Assembly: GCA_016858145.1 (NCBI GenBank)
Contig: JAEHOE010000005.1
Span: 1,674,001 to 1,738,000, forward strand
Origin: Edaphochlamys debaryana
Taxonomy: Eukaryota; Chlorophyta; Chlorophyceae; Chlamydomonadales
Length of the DNA: 64,000 nt
Direction: 5' to 3'
A program made the position numbers and the translations under genes. Positions 12,001-22,973 of this stretch are shown here, piece after piece. Position 1 is the stretch's first letter. Every line of letters starts with the position of its first letter. Under the pieces are notes generated by a model. That model was not told the origin of the DNA. It was given only the letters and a program-made list of their open reading frames with translations, and ran no database searches.

Positions 12001-15000
12001 CGGCAGGAGGGGATACCCCGGCGGCGGAGGCGGTGGCGGCCGCGGAGGCAGCGGGCTCGGCGGCTCGGGGCTCGGCGGCAGCGGGCTTGCCGGCAGGAGG
12101 GGATACCCCGGCGGAGGGGGCGGAGGCGGCAGCGCAGGGTGCGCGCTCGGTGGCACCAGCGGATATCCCGGCGGCGGGGACGACGGTGGCACCTCAGGGT
12201 GTGATCTTGGCGGCGACAGGGGATAGGACGGGTGTTGCCCAGTCCCGTACGAGGGAGGAATGGATGCGGAATAGAAGGGTGAGGGTGGCAGGGAGGTGCC
12301 GTTTCCTTCGGGCCATGGGGGTGGGAGGGCAGGCGCTGCTGTCGCCGGGCCCGTCCCTGAGGTCCCAGACGGAGCGAGAGTGGGAGCGGGAGGGAGCAAA
12401 GGGTCCGCGCGTTGGACGATGTAGCGCATGCTCCATCCCGGCGCATGGCTGGCTCGTGGAGTAATCCTTGCCATGCCCGCCGCGACGCTTGAAACACGAG
12501 GCCCCTCACAGGTCTGCAAACGCACCCTTGTTCATCAACAAGGGAGACTCTATGGGATTCCCACCCGGTCGGACCAGACAGGGCCCGAGCACAGTAGTTC
12601 CCCGCCCCATCACAAACACGCGACTTCTCGGCATTACCTGGATAGGGAGGGAGCGGTGCCTCCGGACGAGGGGGGTACGGAGACGGCGGCAGGGGCGGCC
12701 CGGGGCTCGGCGGGAGAGGCGGCTCCGGGCTCGGCGGCACTGGCGACGGCGGCTGAGGGCTTGGAGGGTACGGCGGCTGGGGGCTTGGCGGGTACGGCGG
12801 CTGAGGGCTCGGCGGGTACGGCGGTTGGGGGCTCGGCGGCACTGGCGACGGCGGCTGAGGGCTTGGCGGCACTGGCGACGGCGGCTGTGGGCTTGGCGGC
12901 AGCGGTGGCTCAGGGCTCGGCGGCACTGGCGACGGCGGCTGGGGCTTGGCGGCACTGGCGACGGCGGCTGAGGGCTTGGCGGCACTGGCGACGGCGGCTG
13001 TGGGCTTGGCGGCAGCGGTGGCTCAGGGCTCGGCGGCACTGGCGACGGCGGCTGGGGGCTCGGCGGCACTGGCGACGGCGGCTGAGGGCTTGGCGGCACT
13101 GGCGACGGCGGCTGTGGGCTTGGCGGCAGCGGTGGCTCAGGGCTCGGCGGCACTGGCGACGGCGGCTGAGGGCTTGGCGGCACTGGCGACGGCGGCTGTG
13201 GGCTTGGCGGCAGCGGTGGCACAGGGCTCGGAGGCACTGGCGACGGCGGCTGAGGGCTTGGCGGGAGCGGCGGCTGAGGGCTTGGCGGCACTGGCGACGG
13301 CGGCTGTGGGCTTGGCGGCAGCGGTGGCTCAGGGCTTGGAGGCACTGGCGACGGCGGCTGAGGGCTTGGCGGGAGCGGCGGCTGAGGGCTTGGCGGCACT
13401 GGGGACGGCGGCTGAGGGCTTGGCGGCAGCGGTGGCTGAGGGCTTGGCGGCAGCGGCGGCTCAGGGCTTGGCGGCACTGGCGACGGCGGCTGAGGGCTTG
13501 GCGGCAGCGGTGGCTCAGGGCTGGGCGGCACTGGGGACGGCGGCTCAGGGCTTGGCGGGAGCAGCGGCTCAGGGCTTGGCGGCACTGGGGACGGCGGCTC
13601 AGGGCTTGGCGGCAGCGGCGGCTGAGGGCTCGGCGGCAGAGGCGGCTGGGGGCTCGGCGGCACCGGCGACGGCGGCTGGGGGCTCGGCGGCAGAGGTGGC
13701 TCAGGGCTTGGCGGCACTGGCGACGGCGGCTGAGGGCTTGGCGGCAGCGGTGGCTCAGGGCTTGGCGGGAGCGGCGGCTGAGGGCTTGGCGGCACTGGCG
13801 ACGGCGGCTGAGGGCTTGGCGGCAGCGGTGGCACAGGGCTCGGAGGCACCGGCGATGGCGGCTTGGGGCTCGGAGGCAGCGGTGGCTCAGGGCTTGGCGC
13901 CACTGGCGACGGCGGCTGAGGGCTTGGCGGGAGCGGCGGCTCAGGGCTTGGCGGCACTGGGGACGGCGGCTCAGGGCTTGGCGGCAGCGGTGGCTCAGGG
14001 CTTGGCGGCAGCGTTGGCGCAGGGCTCGGAGGCACCGGCGATGGCGGCTGTGGGCTCGGAGGCAGCGGTGGCTCAGGGCTTGGAGGCACTGGCGACGGCG
14101 GCTGAGGGCTTGGCGGGAGCGGCGGCTCAGGGCTTGGCGGCAGCGGCGGCTGAGGGCTCGGCGGGTACGGCGGTTGGGGCTCGGCGGCACTGGCGACGGC
14201 GGCTGAGGGCTTGGCGGCACTGGCGACGGCGGCTGTGGGCTTGGCGGCAGCGGTGGCTCAGGGCTCGGCGGCACTGGCGACGGCGGCTGGGGGCTTGGCG
14301 GCACTGGCGACGGCGGCTGAGGGCTTGGCGGCACTGGCGACGGCGGCTGTGGGCTTGGCGGCAGCGGTGGCTCAGGGCTCGGCGGCACTGGCGACGGCGG
14401 CTGGGGGCTCGGCGGCACTGGCGACGGCGGCTGAGGGCTTGGCGGCACTGGCGACGGCGGCTGTGGGCTTGGCGGCAGCGGTGGCTCAGGGCTCGGCGGC
14501 ACTGGCGACGGCGGCTGGGGGCTTGGCGGCACTGGCGACGGCGGCTGAGGGCTTGGCGGCACTGGCGACGGCGGCTGTGGGCTTGGCGGCAGCGGTGGCT
14601 CAGGGCTCGGCGGCACTGGCGACGGCGGCTGGGGGCTCGGCGGCACTGGCGACGGCGGCTGAGGGCTTGGCGGCACTGGCGACGGCGGCTGTGGGCTTGG
14701 CGGCAGCGGTGGCTCAGGGCTCGGCGGCACTGGCGACGGCGGCTGAGGGCTTGGCGGCACTGGCGACGGCGGCTGTGGGCTTGGCGGCAGCGGTGGCACA
14801 GGGCTCGGAGGCACTGGCGACGGCGGCTGAGGGCTTGGCGGGAGCGGCGGCTGAGGGCTTGGCGGCACTGGCGACGGCGGCTGTGGGCTTGGCGGCAGCG
14901 GTGGCTCAGGGCTTGGAGGCACTGGCGACGGCGGCTGAGGGCTTGGCGGGAGCGGCGGCTGAGGGCTTGGCGGCACTGGGGACGGCGGCTGAGGGCTTGG

Positions 15001-18000
15001 CGGCAGCGGTGGCTGAGGGCTTGGCGGCAGCGGCGGCTCAGGGCTTGGCGGCACTGGCGACGGCGGCTGAGGGCTTGGCGGCAGCGGTGGCTCAGGGCTG
15101 GGCGGCACTGGGGACGGCGGCTCAGGGCTTGGCGGGAGCAGCGGCTCAGGGCTTGGCGGCACTGGGGACGGCGGCTCAGGGCTTGGCGGCAGCGGCGGCT
15201 GAGGGCTCGGCGGCAGAGGCGGCTGGGGGCTCGGCGGCACCGGCGACGGCGGCTGGGGCTCGGCGGCAGAGGTGGCTCAGGGCTTGGCGGCACTGGCGAC
15301 GGCGGCTGAGGGCTTGGCGGCAGCGGTGGCTCAGGGCTTGGCGGGAGCGGCGGCTGAGGGCTTGGCGGCACTGGCGACGGCGGCTGAGGGCTTGGCGGCA
15401 GCGGTGGCACAGGGCTCGGAGGCACCGGCGATGGCGGCTTGGGGCTCGGAGGCAGCGGTGGCTCAGGGCTTGGCGCCACTGGCGACGGCGGCTGAGGGCT
15501 TGGCGGGAGCGGCGGCTCAGGGCTTGGCGGCACTGGGGACGGCGGCTCAGGGCTTGGCGGCAGCGGTGGCTCAGGGCTTGGCGGCAGCGTTGGCGCAGGG
15601 CTCGGAGGCACCGGCGATGGCGGCTGTGGGCTCGGAGGCAGCGGTGGCTCAGGGCTTGGAGGCACTGGCGACGGCGGCTGAGGGCTTGGCGGGAGCGGCG
15701 GCTCAGGGCTTGGCGGCAGCGGCGGCTGAGGGCTCGGCGGGTACGGCGGTTGGGGGCTCGGCGGCACTGGCGACGGCGGCTGAGGGCTTGGCGGCACTGG
15801 CGACGGCGGCTGTGGGCTTGGCGGCAGCGGTGGCTCAGGGCTCGGCGGCACTGGCGACGGCGGCTGGGGGCTTGGCGGCACTGGCGACGGCGGCTGAGGG
15901 CTTGGCGGCACTGGCGACGGCGGCTGTGGGCTTGGCGGCAGCGGTGGCTCAGGGCTCGGCGGCACTGGCGACGGCGGCTGGGGGCTCGGCGGCACTGGCG
16001 ACGGCGGCTGAGGGCTTGGCGGCACTGGCGACGGCGGCTGTGGGCTTGGCGGCAGCGGTGGCTCAGGGCTCGGCGGCACTGGCGACGGCGGCTGAGGGCT
16101 TGGCGGCACTGGCGACGGCGGCAGTGGGCTTGGCGGAAGCGGTGGCACAGGGCTCGGAGGCACTGGCGACGGCGGCTGAGGGCTTGGCGGGAGCGGCGGC
16201 TGAGGGCTTGGCGGCACTGGCGACGGCGGCTGTGGGCTTGGCGGCAGCGGTGGCTCAGGGCTTGGAGGCACTGGCGACGGCGGCTGAGGGCTTGGCGGGA
16301 GCGGCGGCTGAGGGCTTGGCGGCACTGGGGACGGCGGCTGAGGGCTTGGCGGCAGCGGTGGCTCAGGGCTTGGCGGCAGCGGCGGCTCAGGGCTTGGCGG
16401 CACTGGCGACGGCGGCTGAGGGCTTGGCGGCAGCGGTGGCTCAGGGCTGGGCGGCACTGGGGACGGCGGCTCAGGGCTTGGCGGGAGCAGCGGGTCAGGG
16501 CTTGGCGGCACTGGGGACGGCGGCTCAGGGCTTGGCGGCAGCGGTGGCTCAGGGCTCGGCGGCACTGGCGACGGCGGCTGAGGGCTTGGCGGCACTGGCG
16601 ACGGCGGCTGTGGGCTTGGCGGCAGCGGTGGCTCAGGGCTTGGAGGCACTGGCGACGGCGGCTGAGGGCTTGGCGGGAGCGGCGGCTGAGGGCTTGGCGG
16701 CACTGGGGACGGCGGCTGAGGGCTTGGCGGCAGCGGTGGCTCAGGGCTTGGCGGCAGCGGCGGCTCAGGGCTTGGCGGCACTGGCGACGGCGGCTGAGGG
16801 CTTGGCGGCAGCGGCGGCTCAGGGCTGGGCGGCACTGGGGACGGCGGCTTGGGGCTCGGAGGCAGCGGTGGCTCAGGGCTTGGCGGCACTGGGGACGGCG
16901 GCTCAGGGCTTGGCGGCAGCGGCGGCTGAGGGCTCGGCGGCAGAGGCGGCTGGGGGCTCGGCGGCACCGGCGACGGCGGCTGGGGGCTCGGCGGCAGCGG
17001 TGGCTCAGGGCTTGGCGGCACTGGCGACGGCGGCTGAGGGCTTGGCGGCAGCGGTGGCTCAGGGCTTGGCGGGAGCGGCGGCTGAGGGCTTGGCGGCACT
17101 GGCGACGGCGGCTGAGGGCTTGGCGGCAGCGGTGGCACAGGGCTCGGAGGCACCGGCGATGGCGGCTTGGGGCTCGGAGGCAGCGGTGGCTCAGGGCTTG
17201 GCGCCACTGGCGACGGCGGCTGAGGGCTTGGCGGGAGCGGCGGCTCAGGGCTTGGCGGCACTGGGGACGGCGGCTCAGGGCTTGGCGGCAGCGGTGGCTC
17301 AGGGCTTGGCGGCAGCGTTGGCGCAGGGCTCGGAGGCACCGGCGATGGCGGCTGTGGGCTCGGAGGCAGCGGTGGCTCAGGGCTTGGAGGCACTGGCGAC
17401 GGCGGCTGAGGGCTTGGCGGGAGCGGCGGCTCAGGGCTTGGCGGCAGCGGCGGCTGAGGGCTCGGCGGGTACGGCGGTTGGGGGCTCGGCGGCACTGGCG
17501 ACGGCGGCTGAGGGCTTGGCGGCACTGGCGACGGCGGCTGTGGGCTTGGCGGCAGCGGTGGCTCAGGGCTCGGCGGCACTGGCGACGGCGGCTGGGGGCT
17601 TGGCGGCACTGGCGACGGCGGCTGAGGGCTTGGCGGCACTGGCGACGGCGGCTGTGGGCTTGGCGGCAGCGGTGGCTCAGGGCTCGGCGGCACTGGCGAC
17701 GGCGGCTGGGGGCTCGGCGGCACTGGCGACGGCGGCTGAGGGCTTGGCGGCACTGGCGACGGCGGCTGTGGGCTTGGCGGCAGCGGTGGCTCAGGGCTCG
17801 GCGGCACTGGCGACGGCGGCTGAGGGCTTGGCGGCACTGGCGACGGCGGCAGTGGGCTTGGCGGAAGCGGTGGCACAGGGCTCGGAGGCACTGGCGACGG
17901 CGGCTGAGGGCTTGGCGGGAGCGGCGGCTGAGGGCTTGGCGGCACTGGCGACGGCGGCTGTGGGCTTGGCGGCAGCGGTGGCTCAGGGCTTGGAGGCACT

Positions 18001-21000
18001 GGCGACGGCGGCTGAGGGCTTGGCGGGAGCGGCGGCTGAGGGCTTGGCGGCACTGGGGACGGCGGCTGAGGGCTTGGCGGCAGCGGTGGCTCAGGGCTTG
18101 GCGGCAGCGGCGGCTCAGGGCTTGGCGGCACTGGCGACGGCGGCTGAGGGCTTGGCGGCAGCGGTGGCTCAGGGCTGGGCGGCACTGGGGACGGCGGCTC
18201 AGGGCTTGGCGGGAGCAGCGGGTCAGGGCTTGGCGGCACTGGGGACGGCGGCTCAGGGCTTGGCGGGAGCGGCGGCTGAGGGCTCGGCGGCAGAGGCGGC
18301 TGGGGGCTCGGCGGCACCGGCGACGGCGGCTGGGGGCTCGGAGGCAGCGGTGGCTCAGGGCTTGGCGGCACTGGCGACGGCGGCTGAGGGCTTGGCGGCA
18401 GCGGTGGCTCAGGGCTTGGCGGGAGCGGCGGCTGAGGGCTTGGCGGCACTGGCGACGGCGGCTGAGGGCTTGGCGGCAGCGGTGGCACAGGGCTCGGAGG
18501 CACCGGCGATGGCGGCTTGGGGCTCGGAGGCAGCGGTGGCTCAGGGCTTGGCGGCACTGGCGACGGCGGCTGAGGGCTTGGCGGGAGCGGCGGCTCACGG
18601 CTTGGCGGCACTGGGGACGGCGGCTCAGGGCTTGGCGGCAGCGGTGGCTCAGGGCTTGGCGGCAGCGGTGGCGCAGGGCTCGGAGGCACCAGCGATGGCG
18701 GCTGGGGGCTCGGAGGCAGCGGTTGCTCAGGGCTTGGCGGCACTGGCGACGGCGGCTGAGGGCTTGGCGGCAGCGGTGGCTCAGGGCTTGGCAGCAGCGG
18801 CGGCTGAGGACTTGGCGGCACTGGGGACGGCGGCTCAGGGCTTGGCGGCAGCGGTGGCTCAGGGCTTGGCGGCAGCGGTGGCGCAGGGCTCGGAGGCACT
18901 GGCGATGGCGGCTGAGGGCTTGGCGGCAGCGGTGGATCAGGGCTCGGAGGCACTGGGGACGGCGGCTCAGGGCTTGGCGGAAGCGGCGGCTCAGGGCTTG
19001 GCGGCACTGGGGACGGCGGCTGAGGGCTTGGCGGCAGCGGTGGCTCAGGGCCTGGCGGCAGCGGCGGCTCAGGGCTTGGCGGCACTGGCGACGGCGGCTC
19101 AGGGCTTGGCGGCAGCGGCGGCTGGGGGCTTGGCGGGAGCGGCAGCCCCGGACTAGGTGGGATCGGCGACGGTGGCTCAGGGCTGGGTGGTGAGGGCCAT
19201 GGAGGCAGCGGTGACGGCGGCACGGGTGAGGGTGGGAGAGGCGACGGCGGCAGCGGCGATGGAGGCCCGGGACTAGGAGGCAATGGAAAGGGAGGCAGCG
19301 GTGACGGTGGTGGCGGTGACGGCGGCGGAGGCGACGGCGGGGCCGGAGAGGGAGGTTCCGGGCTAGGCGGAGGTGGAAAGGGTGGGGGTGGCGCCGGAGG
19401 TTGGGGCGACGGGGGAAGCGGGGAGGGAGGCGAAGGCGGGGCCGGAGAGGGAGGTTCCGGGCTGGGCGGCAGAGGGAATGGAGGGGACGGTAAGGGAGGT
19501 ACAGGTGATGGTGGCGGCGGTAACGGCGGCCCCGGGCTGGGCGGCAGCGGCGATGGAGGCAGCGGTGACGGCGGCCCCGGGCTAGGTGGCAGCGGCGACG
19601 GCGGTGGCGGTGACGGCGGCCCCGGGCTGGGCGGTAGCGGCGATGGAGGCAGCGGTGACGGCGGCAGCGGGCTAGGTGGCAGCGGCGACGGCGGTGGCAG
19701 TGACGGCGGCCCCGGGCTAGGTGGCAGCGGCGAGGGAGGCGGCGGTGACGGCGGCCCCGGGCTAGGTGGCAGCGGCGACGGCGGTGGCGGTGACGGCGGC
19801 CCCGGGCTAGGTGGCAGCGGCGAGGGAGGCGGCGGTGACGGCGGCCCCGGGCTAGGTGGCAGCGGCGACGGCGGTGGCGGTGACGGCGGCGCCGGGCTGG
19901 GTGGCAGCGGAGAGGGAGGCGGCGGTGACGGCGGCAGCGGGCTAGGTGGCAGCGGCGACGGCGGTGGCGGTGACGGCGGCCCCGGGCTAGGTGGCTGCGG
20001 CGAGGGAGGTGGCGGCGACGGAGGCCCGGGGCTAGGTGGCTGCGGCGAGGGCGGCGGCGGTGACGGCGGCCCCGGGCTAGGTGGCAGCGGCGAAGGAGGC
20101 GGCGGCGAAGAAGGCGGTGGCGACGGTGGCGGTGGCGACGGTGGCAGCGGCCTAGGCGGCAGCGGCGACGGCGGTGGCGGTGACGGGGGCGGAGGTGACG
20201 GCGGCCCTGGGCTAGGTGGCAGCGGCGAGGGAGGCGGTGGTGCCGGCGGCAGCGGCGACGGCGGTGGTGGTGAGGGCGGCCCGGGGCTAGGCGGAAGCGG
20301 CGAAGGAGGCGGCGGCGAAGAAGGCGGCGGCGAAGGAGGCGGTGGCGACGGTGGCAGCGGGCTAGGCGGCAGCGGCGACGGCGGTGGCGGTGACGGGGGC
20401 GGAGGTGACGGCGGCCCTGGGCTAGGTGGCAGCGGCGAGGGAGGCGGTGGTGCCGGCGGCAGCGGCGACGGCGGTGGTGGTGAGGGCGGCCCGGGGCTAG
20501 GCGGAAGCGGTGAAGGGGGCGCGGGGCTGGGCGGCAGCGGTGAGGGGGGTGGAGGCGACGGAGGCGGTGGTGACGGAGGTTGGGGTGACGGAGGCGGCGG
20601 TGCCGGCGGCGCAGGGGACGGGGGCCATGGCTCTGGGCTCGGGGGCAGCGGGGGTTCCGGCGACGGCGGGTCGGGGCTAGGAGGTGGCGCGTCTGGAGGC
20701 GGCGGCGGGGCCGGAGGTGCCGGCGGCGGCGCAGGCGGGCTTGGCGGCGGCCATGGCGCTGGCGGCGGCGCAGGCGGCCGTGGCGGCGGCGGCCGAGGCG
20801 GCGGCCGCGGTGGTGCCGGCGGCGGCGACGGCGGCCGCGGCGATGGCGGCGGCCGGGGCGGCGACGGCGGCCGCGGCGGGGGCGAGGCCTTGAGGGTGCA
20901 AGTCTGCTGAACTGCGGGCGGCATCGGCGGTAGCGAGGGACAGCGGCGGTGGCGGCGGCGGCGAGCTCTGCGGCTGTGTGCCCGGCGGCCCTGGCCACAA

Positions 21001-21056
21001 GTGCTGCATGCTCCCCACCCTGACCAAGTGCCCTGCTGCCGCCTGCAACCGCCGCC

Positions 21057-21087
<31 letters not shown>

Positions 21088-22928
21088 CTGGTCCGCCTTT
21101 GACCCACCTCCAGACCGGCTGTCGCTAGAGCTCCCTCCGTGTGCCGCAATCTGCTAGAGAAGGGTCCCCAGAAGAGAGTTGCAGAGAAGGTTGCGAGAGA
21201 GGATGGGAAGAGGATGGTGGGACGGATGGCGGGGAGCCCGGCGTCTTCGTGCGAGGGCCGGGGAGCACGAGGTTTGAGGTGGTTGTTGGGGCAGGCCCGG
21301 GGGTGATGGTGGAGATGGGGGCTTGGGTTGCAGGGCTCTCGGAGTCAGGGGAAGTGCGATGAGGTGGAGGAGGTTTTGGGGTGGGAGTGGGGGCTTGGGG
21401 GCTGGAGATGCATGTGCATTGAGCTGGAAGGAAGCAGGGCTGGGCTTCTTCCGACAGAGCTGGGGCTGCAATCCGGCTGATGCGGTCTGGCTGCTCTTGG
21501 CTGACGGCTGAGGATCTGTAGCGGCGCTGGCAGCGGCGGTGGCGGTTGCGGCGGCGGCGGAAGCGGCGGCGGCGGGAGGACACGGCCTTCCGCACTCGCG
21601 GACCCGTGTGAGCCCTGTCCCTTGCCCGACCCATCCCCTCTTCTACCGTCCCTCTCTCGCCAAGCGACCCTCTCCCTTCCAGCCCCCAGCCCCCAAGCCC
21701 GCTCACTGTTAGTGGTAGACTGCTGTGTTGTACTGCAAAACTTGTTGTACGACCCGTCGGAGTAGACCCCGGCGTTGAAGCAGAACTGATTGAAGGACGC
21801 GCAGTACGTGTCGTTAGGTAAGGTGTTGCTCTGGCAGCACGAGTACGACGGACACGCGACGCTCGCGTTGGTTCCAGACGAATCCTGGATCCAGGCCCGG
21901 CAGCTCTCGTACTCCACAGGCAAGACCTCGCAGCCGGTGGCTGCGTTCGGGCAGGGCGGCGGGAAAAGAGGAACGTCAGGGCGGGATGAAGGAGAGGGAA
22001 CGGACGCGTCATGGAGGGACAGGGAGAGAGACCGCGGGGAGGGGGTGTTGGGGTAGGCGAAGGCAGTGGCAGTCGCGGGGCAGGGGCATAGTTGCAGGGG
22101 GCTACGGGCATGGCCACCACCCCAAAAGCTCACTGTTGCCGGAGGTACAGTCGACGGACTGCAGGTACTGCGTCAGGACCTTGTACTGTGACCCGCCACA
22201 GGCGTCTGCGGGTGGAAGCGTGGCGTCAAGCAGGAGACCAGAATCGGACGTAGGGCTGAGCAAATGTCCGCTAGGGCCGCACTAGCAAGCCCCCAGCAAC
22301 GGCCGATGGCAGAGGTCCCATGCCGCCCCCACCATTCGCTTCCACGAAACCCGTTTTCGAGTTCAACCCGCAGATGGGAGCGAGCAGGTGCCCTCTGAAG
22401 GCAAGGTCTCCAGGTAACCCATACTACGACGCCTTGGTACCGCCACCCCTCCAGCGTCGGGGCGAGGCAGTCAAGGCCGCCAGCGTGCTTACCCGCAAGA
22501 AAGCAAAAGTAGTTGTAGTCGGCTGTGATGTTTCCGGTCTGCGCGAACTTGCGGCACAGGCAGCCCGACTGGGCGTAGCGGGTTTGGAGCACGCGGCGGG
22601 TGCCCGAGTGCTGTGGGGAACCCGGTGCGTCTCCGGAGACCTGCGGACGCCGGGCCGGCCGGGAACAAGTCAGCGCCTGGCGAGCATGCGGAATGCTGGC
22701 AACCGACTCGCGGACAGGTTCAGAGGGTTCCGCAGCCACTGGTCGAGCAGGTGACACGGAGGGCAGGCAGGCAGGGCAGTCAAGGTGTGCGCGGCCTTGG
22801 GCCATCCATCGTCCTTGCCCAGGCGCTATTTCGCGAAAGCGCATGTCCAGACCCACCGATACGTTTACTGTTAGCAAAAGCAGCAGCGCAAGATTGACGG
22901 CGAGCGTTTCGGCGAGGCGGAGACTCAT
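1..22928 (-). CDS. Giant transmembrane hydroxyproline-rich (SP-repeat) extracellular-matrix protein, 3' partial
   Basis: Proposed exons: 22928-22857, 22610-22493, 22205-22134, 21940-21707, 20911-12638, about 12452-3723, 3577-3333, 3073-<1. All junction phases close except that the acceptor near 12452 is weak (the stronger CAG before 12513 is out of phase). The ATG at 22928 opens a 24-residue hydrophobic signal peptide (exon 1). A head of about 140 residues with 14 Cys follows, then about 5,660 residues of SPn/PPSPX repeats, one helix (3479-3405) and a Tyr/Gly/Arg-rich tail running off the window. The estimate is at least 6,900 residues, larger than the usual volvocine HRGPs. SP repeats are known to be hydroxylated and arabinosylated in algal walls. 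The helix and long tail suggest a wall-to-cytoplasm link rather than a secreted wall component; that role is inference. I did not recognise a pherophorin or agglutinin head. Three G-run deletions interrupt the shaft. Confidence 0.75.
3333..3577 (-). other. Transmembrane exon of the giant HRGP
   Basis: The exon opens [20 protein letters not shown] and passes into a single hydrophobic helix, [20 protein letters not shown] (from about 3479). A short Cys-containing stretch and then a basic [12 protein letters not shown] anchor follow. A small-residue-rich helix followed by Arg fits a type I single-pass protein with its Pro-rich part outside. The acceptor CCACAG and donor CAG|GTACGG match the neighbouring exons in phases 1 and 0. 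Confidence 0.8.
3723..12452 (-). repeat. Second shaft exon: GYPLLPPSP repeats, PEPPSP repeats and PPPPSP extensin-like block
   Basis: The reading frame is open from about 12.5 kb to 3709. From 12.1 to 7.5 kb a unit of roughly 25-35 residues is built on [19 protein letters not shown] with interspersed poly-Pro. From 7.5 to 5.3 kb it changes to [11 protein letters not shown] with ASPEPP variants. A short non-repetitive stretch with two Cys lies near 5.15-5.07 kb. The last 1.3 kb is [14 protein letters not shown], as in extensins. The exon ends TCAG|GTGCGG at 3723 and joins 3577 in phase 1. The 5' acceptor is uncertain. Confidence 0.75.
9871..12060 (-). repeat. 810-bp higher-order tandem repeat inside the GYPLLP shaft
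   Basis: The diagnostic stretch tgacgg(a/c)gggagaaaagg occurs at 9871, 10681 and 11491, exactly 810 bp apart, and once more at 8521. Between these points the sequence is nearly identical, including rare variants such as the gagaacaccggcag segment. Each unit encodes 270 residues. The pattern indicates recent unequal exchange within the coding exon, in multiples of three. Confidence 0.85.
12941..12944 (-). other. Frame-breaking G-run (G4 instead of G5) in the shaft, site 1
   Basis: The sequence here is ggctggggcttgg, while equivalent repeat copies (e.g. near 13052 and 14288) have five G. One base is lost relative to the repeat consensus. The Pro-rich frame shifts here and returns to the frame used upstream of 15258. 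Confidence 0.8.
14176..14179 (-). other. Frame-breaking G-run (G4 instead of G5) in the shaft, site 2
   Basis: The sequence is cggttggggctcgg, against cggttgggggctcgg in the matching copies near 12822, 15749 and 17477. The PPSP frame changes at this point. Confidence 0.8.
15255..15258 (-). other. Frame-breaking G-run (G4 instead of G5) in the shaft, site 3
   Basis: The sequence is ggctggggctcgg, against ggctgggggctcgg in the sister copies near 13677 and 16980. Reading on the minus strand, this is the first of the three shifts met after the head. Confidence 0.8.
21707..22928 (-). other. Signal peptide and Cys-rich head region of the giant HRGP (exons 1-4)
   Basis: Exon 1 reads [19 protein letters not shown], a typical signal-peptide core. 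Exons 2-4 give a compact globular region with CLC, FCF, CC and single Cys residues. Two related stretches recur, YNYFCFLAG in exon 2 and FNQFCFNAG in exon 4, each followed by Gly/Ser-Tyr-Lys or Gly-Ser-Tyr-Asn-Lys residues. This suggests an internal duplication. Several N-x-S/T sites (e.g. NIT, NAS, NDT) fit secretion. Introns are short with good GTAAGC/GTGAGC donors and CACAG/CGCAG acceptors, and phases 0, 1, 1, 1 match throughout. The domain family is unknown to me. Confidence 0.7.
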
Positions 22929-22973
22929 TCAGCTCTTGCCATTTGACGAGTAGGGCGTCGCGGCGCAAGCGGC

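Larger units (their letters stand above)
12638..20911 (-). repeat. First shaft exon: PPSP-type tandem repeats coding for Hyp-rich rod
   Basis: A single exon begins [15 protein letters not shown] after the CGCAG acceptor and runs into thousands of Pro codons. From 20.9 to 19.2 kb the pattern is [17 protein letters not shown]. From 19.1 to 12.65 kb it is [20 protein letters not shown]. Large blocks recur: a marker reading PYPPSPQPP appears near 12.81, 14.16, 15.74 and 17.47 kb, so higher-order units of about 1.3-1.7 kb have been duplicated. The frame is lost and regained at three shortened G-runs. The donor at 12638 reads CCAG|GTAATG. Confidence 0.8.

Noticed and set aside
8000..12100. CRISPR-like regular repeat (ggcaggaggggatacccc every 75-105 bp)
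   Set aside because: The spacers are themselves repeats and the whole is in frame as GYPLLP coding sequence in a eukaryotic gene.
7296..12464. A 1,722-codon open frame on the plus strand, Ala/Gly/Ser/Glu-rich
   Set aside because: It is the mirror of the Pro-rich minus-strand exon. The repeats contain no stop in any phase, so a long antisense frame is expected. The minus strand has matching splice phases, a signal peptide and a transmembrane exon.
12946..19193. Plus-strand Ala/Gly and Arg/Trp-rich frames of up to 1,660 codons
   Set aside because: These are shadows of the PPSP repeats in other frames. The periodic [12 protein letters not shown] pattern follows directly from the repeated DNA.
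3709..21149. Treating the two long Pro-rich ORFs as two separate genes
   Set aside because: The second ORF has no ATG near its start (its first codon is GTG), no signal peptide and no 3' UTR space. The first lacks a stop before a good CCAG|GTAATG donor. One spliced gene explains both better, though the acceptor is uncertain.
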